Made by a program: the position numbers and the translations under genes. Below the pieces are notes generated by a model. That model was not told where the DNA came from. It saw only the letters and a list, made by a program, of their open reading frames with translations, and ran no database searches. This document shows, piece after piece, positions 14,790 to 23,395 of a stretch of DNA of 33,905 bases (positions within the stretch are counted from its first letter, which is position 1; each line of letters begins with the position of its first letter). The DNA is from a virus, in IMG/VR virus record IMGVR_UViG_3300023179_000303, positions 1 to 33,905 of that record; one strand, written 5' to 3'.

Positions 14790-16322
14790 ATGCCGCCAGA
14801 ACTTCAAGATGCGTTACAAACAACGCTTCCTGCTTTGCCAATGCTATCTGGTAAAGGCGCGCCTTTGCCTGCTGGTACTCCATTTTCGCCTAAAGAGAAG
14901 ATACCGCCTCCTTCTCCTACGTTTGCGTCTGCACAATCACAACCTCAAACAACTGCGGCACCAGCAAAAAGTGATGAGGATCAACGCGAAGAAGCGATGC
15001 AAAGGCTTTCTGGCTTGTCTAAACAGCAACAAGAATACTCAGGCGCAAAAGAGGAATTTGCATTAAGACAGCAAGCGGAGAAAGAATCCAAACTTGCTGA
15101 GTTATCAAAAACCGAATATGAAAAAATGGCTGATGCTTTGCGTGAATCTGACGAGTATCACAAAAAGTTATCAGAAACATATTTCCAGCCAACACAAAGA
15201 AGTATTCAAGAAAATGCAATGTTGTTTTCTTTAATTGGTGCTCTTGGGTTTGCTATCGGTGCTGGCGGCAAAGGCAACGCAATGCAAGCCATGGCCGCAA
15301 TGAATGGCATGTTAGAAGGTTCTAAATCTGGCGATATTGAGCGTTTTAAAAACGAAAAGTCAGCGTTTGAATCTAATTTGCGCCTGTTAAAAGAAAAGCA
15401 CGCGACTCTTTTGGAAACATTAAAAGAAAAGGCAAAGCTGGCATCCGTTGATTCCACAAGAGCAAAGCATGAATTAGAGTCTGAGCTTTCTCGGCAAGGC
15501 GCAGATTTTGTAAAGCAAAACCTAAACAGGATCGGGTTAGACGCGCAAATAAAGCAGGAACAAGCGCGGATAAAATCTTTGGATTCTTTAATTGCCGCGA
15601 AACAAAAAGAACAAAAAACAGTAGAGCATATTCTGTTAAGAGATACTCTCCAACAAGCAAGAGAGAGCAGGAAAGCTGAGGCAGAAGGAGGACTTACTGG
15701 ACGCGCTGGATATTATCAAAAGTTAGGAATATCCGCAGAGGGCAAAGAATTGGACAAACTTGATAATACTGTTTCTGCTTTGCATGCTGTAAGTAATTTG
15801 CAAGATCAGTTAAAAGACGAAAAAGTTTTGACTGGTTTAAAAGCCATGGGTTCTCCACTGGCAACAAAACTAATGAGTTTATTTGAAACAAAAAAAGAAT
15901 TATCACCCGATGAACTTTTTTCAGAAATAGATAAAACCGCAAAAAAATTGTCAGCGCCAGAAGAAACGGCAATATTTTTGAAAAATGCTGCTCTGGTTGC
16001 TTTTGAAATAGAAAAAGCAGCAACAGGGGGTAGGCCAGCGGTTTATACAATCAGGATGTTAGGCCCAATTCTTGATCCCAAAGCGTACACTGCATCTGCG
16101 TTTAATAAGTTACTGGAAGATAGGAAAAATAGTTTATATGCAGGCGCTAGATCACTTGCAACAGTAGACCAATTAAATAAAGCGGTCGAATTGGCAGGTT
16201 ATAAGCCTGTTTCTAAACCTGCTATCACAAAAGATGAGTTCGCTGGTTATAGTATTAAAAGTAATAAACCTCAACCCAAACCTGAAGCGCAACCACAAAA
16301 AGAGTTCCCTTATACTCAATGA
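14790..16322 (+). CDS. Internal virion / ejection protein candidate (510 aa, coiled coil with one hydrophobic segment)
   Basis: The N-terminal 60 residues are Pro-rich. A long charged helix follows (about 65-130). A hydrophobic Gly/Ala segment, ENAMLFSLIGALGFAIGAGG (about 138-157), could insert in a membrane. Then comes a very long coiled coil (about 175-295, Lys/Glu/Leu/Ala-rich), and finally a globular C-terminal region. This layout suits a podovirus core protein that is ejected and crosses the envelope. The first ATG at 14790 is used. The overlapping frame from 14767 is basic and unlike a protein, so I discard it. Confidence 0.75.
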   Translation: MPPELQDALQTTLPALPMLSGKGAPLPAGTPFSPKEKIPPPSPTFASAQSQPQTTAAPAKSDEDQREEAMQRLSGLSKQQQEYSGAKEEFALRQQAEKESKLAELSKTEYEKMADALRESDEYHKKLSETYFQPTQRSIQENAMLFSLIGALGFAIGAGGKGNAMQAMAAMNGMLEGSKSGDIERFKNEKSAFESNLRLLKEKHATLLETLKEKAKLASVDSTRAKHELESELSRQGADFVKQNLNRIGLDAQIKQEQARIKSLDSLIAAKQKEQKTVEHILLRDTLQQARESRKAEAEGGLTGRAGYYQKLGISAEGKELDKLDNTVSALHAVSNLQDQLKDEKVLTGLKAMGSPLATKLMSLFETKKELSPDELFSEIDKTAKKLSAPEETAIFLKNAALVAFEIEKAATGGRPAVYTIRMLGPILDPKAYTASAFNKLLEDRKNSLYAGARSLATVDQLNKAVELAGYKPVSKPAITKDEFAGYSIKSNKPQPKPEAQPQKEFPYTQ

Positions 16323-16328
16323 TAAATC

Positions 16329-17897
16329 ATGGCTAAATACACATTTCAATCACCTGATTATGAAGATGTAATTGTTGATGCTCCTGAAGGCCATAGCAGA
16401 GAGCAGGCCAGACAATATCTTAAAAAACAGTGGGAAAGTGGACAATTTGAGCCTACACCAAAAGAGAAAAAAGCACAGGCAATCTACGACCCTATGGGAG
16501 CGTATGCCGGTGAGGGTACGCAAGAAATGGTTAGTGGAACTGCACCTAAAGGTTTTGCGGGTGGATATGCAAAAGGCGCTGTTTCTATTCCTCTTGGGTT
16601 GGCTGGTGAAGTTGAATCCTTAGGACGCGCCGGACTTAGAGCCGCAGGTGCGCCAGTAAGCAAAGAATCTTTTTTGCCAACGGTAGAACGCACTCAAGAA
16701 TTACTGTTTGGGAAGCCAAAAACAGAAGGTGAAAAATTTGGTAGGGAAATGGGCGCTATTGTCGGCGTTCCATTTGCCGGTGCTGCTTTGCGTGCTGCAC
16801 CTGGAGTAGCCAAAGCCGGTATTGCTGCCGCAAAAGAATTGCCTTCTGCGGTTAAAGCCGCAGGGGAGACAGCGGGAAAAGTAATAACAACACCAGCAAA
16901 AGCAGCAGCAAGAGGGATTTTAGGGGAAACAACGCCAGCAATACAACGTTTATCAAAACTTGGCGAAGATAGAGGATTTAAATATTCTCCTGCCCAATTA
17001 AGGTCTGTTGAGCCAATATCTCAACGCGGGGCAACATTTGAGGCCAAATCTAATCAAGAATTAGCTAATAGATTGGTAACTAGGGAAACAGGAGAAGAAG
17101 TAAAAAATATAGATCATACGTTTATTGGCGACCGGTTTAAAGACCTTGGAAAAAAATTTGACAATGTATATAAAGGAAAAGTTTTTAACATTGACAAAGA
17201 CGCTGTAAACGCAATAAACATGATAAACGAATTGGAGACTAAGTTGCCATCTTTTGCGGGGACAACGCCTGTTTATGAAGCAACTCAGAACATAATCAAT
17301 AATTTTAATAGACTTTCAAAAAGAGAAGGCGCAGCGCCAAATACGTTTGGAATACAAGGCGAATATTTACAAAAATTAAGAAATGCTCTTACCGATAGAG
17401 CAAGAAGATCAGGTTCTGGCGACGCTAGAGAAATTTACAATTTGATTGACGTTATAGATTCCTCTATTCAAAGGAATCACAAAGATGTCGCCGCAATATT
17501 AGGAAAAATTAGACCTCAATACAGAGCAACGATAATCCTTGAAGATTTATATAAACAAGGCGGGATACGTCAAGGAAATACGAGTTTGCAAAGAATGGGG
17601 GACATGTTAAAAAACGACAGAAGTTTTTTTAGAAGGGAACCTTCTGAAATTGATATGTTAGGCCAAATTGGATATGAAACAAAACTAGCGGCACTTTGGG
17701 AGCCTTCTGCTTCTAAAGAAATTGGAAGGGTTGTTGAAAATTTGGCGATTCCTAGCAAAACTTCTTTATCAAGCATATTAGGAACAGCGATTCCAGTAGT
17801 TCCAGCATTAAGATCAAAAACTGCAAGATCAATCCAAAAATGGGCATCAGAGCAAGCGCCATCAGCGGAGAAAGCTATTCAAAAAGCAAAGGATTAA
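16329..17897 (+). CDS. Internal virion / ejection protein candidate (522 aa)
   Basis: Starts 6 bp after the previous stop. The N-terminal 50 residues form a compact domain, YTFQSPDYEDVIVDAPEGHS, then REQARQYLKKQWESGQF, a beta-plus-helix unit I have seen at the head of several phage internal proteins. A Gly/Ala-rich segment follows (about 75-200, for example AIVGVPFAGAALRAAPGVAK) that is weakly hydrophobic. Residues 220-522 are a helical, charged domain. With the two genes before it, it forms the set of large core proteins expected in a podovirus. The function is inferred from size and context. Confidence 0.75.
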   Translation: MAKYTFQSPDYEDVIVDAPEGHSREQARQYLKKQWESGQFEPTPKEKKAQAIYDPMGAYAGEGTQEMVSGTAPKGFAGGYAKGAVSIPLGLAGEVESLGRAGLRAAGAPVSKESFLPTVERTQELLFGKPKTEGEKFGREMGAIVGVPFAGAALRAAPGVAKAGIAAAKELPSAVKAAGETAGKVITTPAKAAARGILGETTPAIQRLSKLGEDRGFKYSPAQLRSVEPISQRGATFEAKSNQELANRLVTRETGEEVKNIDHTFIGDRFKDLGKKFDNVYKGKVFNIDKDAVNAINMINELETKLPSFAGTTPVYEATQNIINNFNRLSKREGAAPNTFGIQGEYLQKLRNALTDRARRSGSGDAREIYNLIDVIDSSIQRNHKDVAAILGKIRPQYRATIILEDLYKQGGIRQGNTSLQRMGDMLKNDRSFFRREPSEIDMLGQIGYETKLAALWEPSASKEIGRVVENLAIPSKTSLSSILGTAIPVVPALRSKTARSIQKWASEQAPSAEKAIQKAKD

Positions 17898-17899
17898 CT

Positions 17900-18040
17900 A
17901 TGCCGCTATCTAAAGGATCAAGCAAAAAAACAGTTAGCAAAAACATTCGCAAAATGATGAGAGAAGGCTATCCTCAAAAACAAGCGGTGGCGGCTTCTTT
18001 ATCCTCTGCAAGAAAATATAAACGCAAGGCTAAGAGATGA
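17900..18040 (+). CDS. Small basic conserved phage protein (46 aa)
   Basis: I use the ATG at 17900, 2 bp after the previous stop. An earlier in-frame ATG at 17840 lies inside the upstream gene and adds unrelated sequence. The core reads SKGSSKKTVSKNIRKMMREG, then YPQKQAVAASLSSARKYKRK. The pattern of a short helix with M-x-x-E-G-Y-P-x-K-Q-A-x-A-A-S-L is shared by many small phage proteins of unknown role. About one third of residues are Lys or Arg. The stop overlaps the next ATG (ATGA). Confidence 0.82.
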   Translation: MPLSKGSSKKTVSKNIRKMMREGYPQKQAVAASLSSARKYKRKAKR

Positions 18041-18246
18041 GCAAAAGATCAAAAGGCATCAATCCTGACCTTGAGGATTTTATTAACAATTTGATGTCGC
18101 AAGTGATGGTTGACCCTCAAGCAACAATAACCGACAAAATGAAGGTTGTTGATCGAGCATTGAAGCTGGAAGCATTAAAACAAAAAGCTGATGAGGATGA
18201 GTGGGGCAGTGGCTTTTTTGAAAGCGATGATGATGATGAGAAGTGA
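18037..18246 (+). CDS. Small acidic phage protein (69 aa)
   Basis: Coupled to the preceding gene by ATGA. It has a helical core, DLEDFINNLMSQVMVDPQAT, then DKMKVVDRALKLEALKQKAD, and ends in WGSGFFESDDDDEK, an acidic tail with four consecutive Asp. The helical core followed by W-G-S-G-F-F is a pattern I associate with podophage genes of unknown role. The pairing of a very basic gene with a very acidic one suggests the products may interact. A small terminase role is possible but not supported by a visible DNA-binding motif. Confidence 0.78.
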   Translation: MSKRSKGINPDLEDFINNLMSQVMVDPQATITDKMKVVDRALKLEALKQKADEDEWGSGFFESDDDDEK

Positions 18247-18275
18247 TAGTATCTAATTTTTAACGAGGCTAAAAA

Positions 18276-18503
18276 ATGGAACCAGTAAAACTATTAAGGC
18301 TGGCATTGTCAGTCATTACAGAACGACTCATTATTGTTATTGCTTTATCAATGGCGTGCGGATTGGCTTGTTTTTCTATGTATCAGCCAGCTATTGAGAG
18401 GGTTGGAACCTTAGCAATTTTCGTTTGTTTCACTTATTTATTACTGAAGCCTTACAAGGAAAAGGGCATAAAACATGAGCAAGAATCCGAAACCACAGAT
18501 TGA
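18276..18503 (+). CDS. Small two-TM membrane protein (75 aa), possible holin/antiholin
   Basis: Two hydrophobic segments are clear: LIIVIALSMACGLACFSMY (about residues 18-36) and VGTLAIFVCFTYLLLKPY (about 43-60). The tail is charged (KEKGIKHEQESETTD). An AACGAGG-type ribosome site lies before the ATG. The size and topology fit a class II holin or an antiholin, and a further 3-TM holin lies at 21219, so the two may work together. The 3' end overlaps the next gene by 29 bp in another frame. Confidence 0.72.
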   Translation: MEPVKLLRLALSVITERLIIVIALSMACGLACFSMYQPAIERVGTLAIFVCFTYLLLKPYKEKGIKHEQESETTD

Positions 18504-18651
18504 TGAGATAAAAACCATCTGCAAGCATGGCATGGAGCATAAGGTTCCTGTAAGACAGTTTCAGGCGGTTTGGAGCTTTAAAGACAAGCCCAACGATTAC
18601 ATGGGCAGGAAAGAAAGCCCAACAACCGTTAAAGATAAAAAAGTCTACTAA
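18475..18651 (+). CDS. Small protein of unknown function (58 aa)
   Basis: The ATG at 18475 is inside the 3' end of the membrane-protein gene, with an AAGG-containing stretch upstream. The product is hydrophilic: PKPQIDEIKTICKHGMEHKV, then RQFQAVWSFKDKPNDYMGRK. It fills the otherwise empty gap before the fibre gene and keeps a frame of 59 codons. Its composition is protein-like (a single Trp, few rare residues). I do not recognise it. A CxxH pair is present, but not enough to call a zinc site. Confidence 0.65.
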   Translation: MSKNPKPQIDEIKTICKHGMEHKVPVRQFQAVWSFKDKPNDYMGRKESPTTVKDKKVY

Positions 18652-18660
18652 GGAATAGCC

Positions 18661-21207
18661 ATGCCAGATTTCATTCAGATACAACCCAAAGAAGAATTAA
18701 ACGATCCAGTCGGTAAAATGCGCGTCAGTACGCCTCGCGCATTAACAGATACAGATTTTGAATATGGTTTGCAGCCCACAAAATGGGAATTTGTGAACCT
18801 CATCAATAATCGCCCGACTGCTTTTTACAACCCTACATCGCCGCTAACAATTACTGACGTTACCGGCACAGGCACGACAAGGGTGGTAACCGTTCTAACT
18901 GCTTCTCCTCCTGCTGTTGGTACTCCTGTTTATATTCAAGAAACAACGGACAACAATGCTAACGGGTGGTATCTGGTGGATACTGTTTCTGCTGGCGTTA
19001 ACTTCACTTATGTTGCAAAAGGAAACGTTGCTAATGGATCGGTTTATAACTCGTCTAAAACGTATGTGTTTTCTGCAAGTTTTTATACAGGTTCTTTTAT
19101 TACCGTTTCTGCTTCCGCTGGCGCAGCTTTTACAAACACAGGCACAACGGTAACGGGAACCACAACTTACGCGCATGGTTTGAGCGTAGGTAATCCAATT
19201 TATGTTGTTGGAACAACAGCCACAACAAACCCGCCTAATGGATCGTGGGTGGTGGCCACAGTACCTACCGCAAACACTTTCACCTTCACGGTAGTTAATG
19301 CGCCTACGGGCACTATTACTGCTGCTGGCGGTGCAACTGCATCTCTTTATGCTCGGCCAAACGGCGCTTCTATTCATCGAGCTTTCGACGGTGGCGTTCA
19401 ATTTACGGCTGGTGCTGCTGCGCCTGGCTCGCAAATGATCCGGCAAACTCGCCGTTATTTCCGTTACCAATCTGGTAAAGGTGTCCAGTTTTCTACCGGA
19501 ACGAGCGTAAAGCCTAACGTCAACGTGGACAGCTTAACCGCATCAGGGACGACTGTAACAGCGACTACAAAGTATCCACACAACTTGGTGGCCGGTGTTG
19601 GCATATTGGTGTCTGGCGCGACTCAATCTCAATATAACGGCACTTGGACGGTGGCCACGACGCCAACAGATACTACTTTTACTTTTGTCGTAAATAATGC
19701 GCCGACTGTTTCACCTGCAACTGGGTTCCCGATATTTTGTAACCCTACATCGTGGAGTGGCGGCACTGTCAGAATTGGTATGTTTGACCAACAAAACGGT
19801 GCATTTTTTGAGTATGACGGTCAAACCTTGTATGCGGTAAGAAGGTTCAGCACTTATCAATTATCTGGAACGATTTCAGCAACAAACGGTAGCAATGCTA
19901 TAACTGGAACAAATACATTTTTTGCCAATCAATTAGTTCCTGGTGATTTTATTGTCATCCGAGGCGGTTCTTATCGCGTGCAATCAATCACAAGCCAGAC
20001 AGCAATGCTGATTGTTCCTGAATACAAAGGCGCAACAGCGAGTAATATTGTTCCGAGCAAAACCACTGATTTAAGAGTTCCTCAATCATCTTGGAATATT
20101 GATAAGTGCGACGGTTCAGGCCCATCGGGTTACAACGTTGACCTTACCAAAATGCAGATGTTTTACATAGACTATTCTTGGTACGGTGCTGGCGCGATTC
20201 GTTGGGGTTTTAGAACTAATTTAGGCGATATAAAGTATTGCCACAAACTACAAAACAACAATACAAATTATGAAGCATGGATGAGATCGGGGAATTTGCC
20301 TGCTCACTATGAATCAAATACAATTCATCCATACACAACACTTAGCGCGACACTAAACAGCGGTGATACAACTATTTCTGTCATTGACACAAGTAATTTC
20401 CCATCATCCGGCACCATTCGTGTTGTTGGCAGCGGCAATACTGGCACGATTGAATACATCACTTACACGGGAAAAACAGCAACAACGTTTACAGGACTGA
20501 CGCGAGGCGCAACCGGCGGCAGTGCTGCTACAACGTTCACATATAGCGCGACCGCACCACAAGCGGTAGAGCTGGCCTTACCTGCTCCATCTGCGCCAGT
20601 ATCTCACTGGGGCTGCTCTGTCATTATGGATGGCGGCTTTGATAATGACGCATCCCTGCAATTTAATGCTGGCATGACGTCTACTACTTCGATCTCTTCT
20701 GGCACGACAAATGCGCTCTTATCAATTCGTCTGTCTCCATCCGTAGACAGCGGCATCACTGGAACACTTGGCGTTAGAGAGATTCTAAACAGGATGCAGC
20801 TTAAATTGACTACGATTGACGCATTATCAACTGGTCAATTTAGGATCAATTTACTTTTGAATCCAACTGTTTCGAGTGGTTCATTTACTGCTGCTGGCGG
20901 TTCTTCTTTGTCGCAAATTTGCTTGCATAGCGCAGGCGTAACAACAACCGGCGGCGAAGTCATGCTTGGGTTTTTTACTAATAACGCAGGCGGCTCTACA
21001 AACCCCACATTGACAACTTATGACCTGACAGCCATTAGAGATATTGGCAACTCAATTCTTGGCGGTGGTACTAACAACAATGTGCCAACAACACAAAGCA
21101 ACCTTTATCCTGATGGCCCTGATGTTGTTGTAATCACTGCCACTAATATTGGCAGCGGTTCTGCAAACGTTCAGGTTCGTATTTCTTGGACAGAAGCACA
21201 AGCATAA
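18661..21207 (+). CDS. Large virion structural / fibre-like protein (848 aa)
   Basis: The N-terminus (VGKMRVSTPRALTDTDFEYG, then LQPTKWEFVNLINNRPTAFY) and central PNGASIHRAFDGGVQFTAGA resemble a structural protein widespread in environmental podo- and myophages. Three related beta units of about 55 residues are visible near 64-117, 160-215 and 293-348, with the pattern H-x-L-x-x-G-x-x-I-x-V-x-G ... G-x-W-x-V ... T-F-T-F. A fourth type (TISVIDTSNFPSSGTIRVVG) follows near 570. The rest is Gly/Thr/Ser-rich beta. It is probably a tail or capsid fibre. It is separated from the main tail genes by the internal protein block. Confidence 0.78.
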   Translation: MPDFIQIQPKEELNDPVGKMRVSTPRALTDTDFEYGLQPTKWEFVNLINNRPTAFYNPTSPLTITDVTGTGTTRVVTVLTASPPAVGTPVYIQETTDNNANGWYLVDTVSAGVNFTYVAKGNVANGSVYNSSKTYVFSASFYTGSFITVSASAGAAFTNTGTTVTGTTTYAHGLSVGNPIYVVGTTATTNPPNGSWVVATVPTANTFTFTVVNAPTGTITAAGGATASLYARPNGASIHRAFDGGVQFTAGAAAPGSQMIRQTRRYFRYQSGKGVQFSTGTSVKPNVNVDSLTASGTTVTATTKYPHNLVAGVGILVSGATQSQYNGTWTVATTPTDTTFTFVVNNAPTVSPATGFPIFCNPTSWSGGTVRIGMFDQQNGAFFEYDGQTLYAVRRFSTYQLSGTISATNGSNAITGTNTFFANQLVPGDFIVIRGGSYRVQSITSQTAMLIVPEYKGATASNIVPSKTTDLRVPQSSWNIDKCDGSGPSGYNVDLTKMQMFYIDYSWYGAGAIRWGFRTNLGDIKYCHKLQNNNTNYEAWMRSGNLPAHYESNTIHPYTTLSATLNSGDTTISVIDTSNFPSSGTIRVVGSGNTGTIEYITYTGKTATTFTGLTRGATGGSAATTFTYSATAPQAVELALPAPSAPVSHWGCSVIMDGGFDNDASLQFNAGMTSTTSISSGTTNALLSIRLSPSVDSGITGTLGVREILNRMQLKLTTIDALSTGQFRINLLLNPTVSSGSFTAAGGSSLSQICLHSAGVTTTGGEVMLGFFTNNAGGSTNPTLTTYDLTAIRDIGNSILGGGTNNNVPTTQSNLYPDGPDVVVITATNIGSGSANVQVRISWTEAQA

Positions 21208-21218
21208 AAGGTGACAAA

Positions 21219-21626
21219 ATGGCGCTTGATCCTGTTACTGCTTTACTCGACATTGGCGGCAAAGTTATTGACAGAATTTGGCCTGACCCTGCTCAGGCCG
21301 CAAGTGCCAAGTTTGAGTTATTTAAACTTCAACAGTCCGGCGAACTACAACAGATTGCCGGACAGCTTGAAATCAATAAGATTGAGGCAGCGAGTACCAG
21401 CGTATTTGTTAGCGGTTGGCGTCCATTCATCGGATGGGTTTGCGGTACTGCGTGCGCTTGGAACTGGATTGGCCTAAAGATAGCGTTGTTTGCATCTGCT
21501 TATTTTGGGCATACACTCGACCTTGCGCCTGCTGACTTGTCTGAAATGATGCCAGTTTTGATGGGTATGCTCGGCATAGGTGGTTTGCGTACTATCGAAA
21601 AAATAAATGGTGTGGCCGCAAAATGA
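21219..21626 (+). CDS. Holin, GTA-type 3-TM family
   Basis: I use the ATG at 21219 with AAAGGTG 6-12 nt upstream. The longer frame from 21186 runs into the fibre gene. The product is 135 aa. The start DPVTALLDIGGKVIDRIWPD, the helical linker ending STSVFVSGWRPFIGWVCG, and the hydrophobic segments (about residues 66-95 and 106-122) match the 'holin of 3TMs, for gene-transfer release' family (pfam11351). It would open the inner membrane for the GH108 lysin encoded at 11551. It overlaps the next gene by ATGA. Confidence 0.88.
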   Translation: MALDPVTALLDIGGKVIDRIWPDPAQAASAKFELFKLQQSGELQQIAGQLEINKIEAASTSVFVSGWRPFIGWVCGTACAWNWIGLKIALFASAYFGHTLDLAPADLSEMMPVLMGMLGIGGLRTIEKINGVAAK

Positions 21627-21853
21627 GCAAGAAATTCCCAAACTTATCAGTAGGCAGAGGCGAGAAACTGCCTGTAAGCAAAGGCGCAGGTTTGACCGCT
21701 AAAGGCAGAGCGAAAGCCAAGAGAGCCGGACATAACCTGCAAGCGCCAACAAAAGACCCTAAAAACCCTCGCCATAAGTCATTTTGTGCCCGCAGTAAAA
21801 GCTGGAAAGGCGAAAGAGGAAAGGCGGCAAGGCGTCGGTGGGGTTGCAGATAA
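21623..21853 (+). CDS. DUF6321-like small basic protein (76 aa)
   Basis: Starts in the ATGA overlap with the holin. It contains the recognisable order GAGLTAKGRAKAKRAGHNLQ, then AP, then HKSFCARSKSWKG and a basic end ARRRWGCR. I associate this with the DUF6321 family, common in phages of Gram-negative bacteria. The protein is very rich in Lys, Arg and Gly with two conserved-looking Cys. The function is unknown. It is the last gene of the rightward late block and is followed directly by a terminator. Confidence 0.85.
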   Translation: MSKKFPNLSVGRGEKLPVSKGAGLTAKGRAKAKRAGHNLQAPTKDPKNPRHKSFCARSKSWKGERGKAARRRWGCR

Positions 21854-21855
21854 TT

Positions 21856-21881
21856 AAGCGCCTTTGTAGGCGCTTTTTTTT
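21856..21881 (+). terminator. Rho-independent terminator of the late block
   Basis: AAGCGCC (21856-21862) pairs with GGCGCTT (21869-21875) around a 6-nt loop and is followed by a run of T to 21881. It lies 2 bp after the last rightward gene and exactly where the leftward genes converge. In the opposite direction the hairpin is followed by only a weak T-tract, so it mainly serves the rightward transcript. Confidence 0.92.
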
Positions 21882-22620
21882 ATGGCGCTGGAAGTAATCC
21901 ACCCTCAAACAAATAACTACCCATGTGCCCTAATCTAGCCCATGGCGCAGCCCATACCTTGATGCCGTTTTCTCTCGCTATTTTGCAGAAGGCATAATCC
22001 TCCGACAAAAGGCGCTCTGATTGTTTTTCTATGAATACAGGGAAATATTCATAGATACGATCTCGCTTCATCGTTCCTGAAACGTCAATCACATCATTAA
22101 CGTAGCTATTAACCTTTTCTTCCAGATTTTGGAATACTTCGCGCTTGATAAGCATGAATCCTGTACCACCGTTCCAGATTTCAACAGGTTCATTGATTGG
22201 CACTGTAACGCTGCTTGTTTGGTCAGCCAGGTTGACTACAAACGATCCCGTATAGTGTTTTAATTGATCTGCTGGCACGCCGTTTTGTACTGCACGCTCT
22301 ACCATCGGCCAGTTAATTTCCTTTTTGGGATATATGCCGCAAATGATCTCTTTGTCAGCTTCAACCATTTTCACAATATCGTGCGGGTTGAAATGAATAT
22401 CTGCATCAATAAACATTAAATGCGTCGCTTCGCTTTTCAAGAATTGCAGGGTTAATGCGTTTCTCGCACGCTGCACGAGAGACTCATTAAACATGGCGCA
22501 AAATCTCATGCCAATATCAGCGTCTTTTAATATGCCGACTGTTTGCAGTAGGCTTTGCGTGTAATGTCCGGTGCACTGGCCGCCATACATTGGTGTTGCT
22601 ATAAAAATGTTTGCTTTCAT
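21880..22620 (-). CDS. Glycosyltransferase, GT-A fold (GT2-like)
   Basis: 246 aa, with AAGGA just before the ATG. GT-A features are visible. The N-terminal strand is MKANIFIATPMYGG. A DxD motif occurs in HLMFIDADIHFNPHDIV (Asp72 and Asp74), which would bind the metal-sugar nucleotide. An acceptor-side segment GGTGFMLIKREVF lies near 150-162. A later SEDYAFCKIARENGIKVWA carries the E/D-D pair typical of GT2-like catalysis. It may modify host surface polysaccharide, the virion or DNA. There is no signal peptide or membrane segment. It is the last gene of the leftward block. Confidence 0.85.
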   Translation of the reverse strand: MKANIFIATPMYGGQCTGHYTQSLLQTVGILKDADIGMRFCAMFNESLVQRARNALTLQFLKSEATHLMFIDADIHFNPHDIVKMVEADKEIICGIYPKKEINWPMVERAVQNGVPADQLKHYTGSFVVNLADQTSSVTVPINEPVEIWNGGTGFMLIKREVFQNLEEKVNSYVNDVIDVSGTMKRDRIYEYFPVFIEKQSERLLSEDYAFCKIARENGIKVWAAPWARLGHMGSYLFEGGLLPAP

Positions 22621-22636
22621 TTTTCCTTCGCCTCGA

Positions 22637-22945
22637 CTAAGAAATGTCCTCGATCCTCATCACATACTTACCTGATGAGTTCTTACGCCAGCCGTGTACC
22701 TCAATTCTGATTCCAGCGTCACGCACAAGGCCTAATGTTTCTGACTCCTGAATCTTTTTGATCCTTGCTGCAACTCCGGCGGCTGTTACTTGTACTGCTA
22801 ACACTTCATTTTTCTTGATTGCCAAAATATCGCACCACCCCCACAAATCCTGCCTTATCCTCGCGTGCGGGTTCCACTTCTCAACAATCGAGCAATGATA
22901 ACCTTGCTCACGTAAGTACTGAAGGCTTCGTTGGGTAGGTGTCAT
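22637..22945 (-). CDS. Small PD-(D/E)XK-like nuclease candidate (102 aa)
   Basis: The core RIRQDLWGWCDILAIKKNEV, then LAVQVTAAG, resembles the phage branch of the VRR-NUC / PD-(D/E)XK superfamily. There, an Asp in a D-I-L-A strand is followed by a (E/Q)-x-(K/T) strand. Here the second motif reads Q-V-T in place of E-x-K, so catalysis is uncertain. The ATG shares one base with the upstream stop (TGATG). It may process branched or recombining DNA together with RecT and the exonuclease upstream. Confidence 0.68.
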   Translation of the reverse strand: MTPTQRSLQYLREQGYHCSIVEKWNPHARIRQDLWGWCDILAIKKNEVLAVQVTAAGVAARIKKIQESETLGLVRDAGIRIEVHGWRKNSSGKYVMRIEDIS

Positions 22946-23193
22946 CAGTTCAGCTTCATGTCAATTTTCTTGCGAACTGCGTCAGCGTATCCAAACATAA
23001 TCGGGGGATAGAACTCTCCGATTGTCTGGCTCTCTTTGACAGCCTGGCCGATTTCCGGCATTAGCTGGCCTGCCACGTACAACATGCTGCAAACAATTAC
23101 GTCCTGCCCATAGCCTTCATACGTTAAATCTTTGCAGTAATCTGATAAGGCATTGGTTATGTCTATAAAGTGCTGCGGAATATCATCTTTCAT
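22945..23193 (-). CDS. Unknown early protein (82 aa)
   Basis: A ribosome site (AAGGA, 4 nt spacing) lies within the stop region of the upstream gene. The protein is mainly helical: IPQHFIDITNALSDYCKDLT, then VIVCSMLYVAGQLMPEIGQA near residues 32-51. That stretch is hydrophobic but short for a membrane segment, and a polar tail follows. It is expressed with the nuclease-like gene downstream. No motif is recognised. Confidence 0.75.
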   Translation of the reverse strand: MKDDIPQHFIDITNALSDYCKDLTYEGYGQDVIVCSMLYVAGQLMPEIGQAVKESQTIGEFYPPIMFGYADAVRKKIDMKLN

Positions 23194-23194
23194 A

Positions 23195-23395
23195 TCATCC
23201 TTGATCGTCAGCTAAGAAATTTATATTCGGAGTTTCCTTCCTTAGAGAATAATATTCAACTTGAACTTTTGCACTGTTTATCATTTTCCCCGCAAGGTTT
23301 GCCAACTCTGCTGCATCTTTCGCTTGTATCTCCCCATTTTTTAATTGATCGAAAATAGCAGACAACTCACTACGTAACTCTCTTACGTTTCTCAT
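23195..23395 (-). CDS. Small helical phage protein (66 aa)
   Basis: Two amphipathic helices are evident: VRELRSELSAIFDQLKNGEI and AAELANLAGKMINSAKVQVE, then YYSLRKE. The arrangement (E-L-R-x-x-L ... G-x-I-x-x-x-x-A-x-x-L-A-N-x-A-G-K-x-I) recurs in small phage proteins near recombination genes, but its role is unknown to me. The 5' end overlaps the 3' end of the upstream zinc-finger gene by 26 bp. Confidence 0.78.
   Translation of the reverse strand: MRNVRELRSELSAIFDQLKNGEIQAKDAAELANLAGKMINSAKVQVEYYSLRKETPNINFLADDQG

Noticed and set aside
14767-15066. Basic 99-aa protein overlapping the 14790 gene
   Set aside because: It overlaps a 510-aa protein-like frame, has an implausible Leu/Arg/Gln composition and no good ribosome site.
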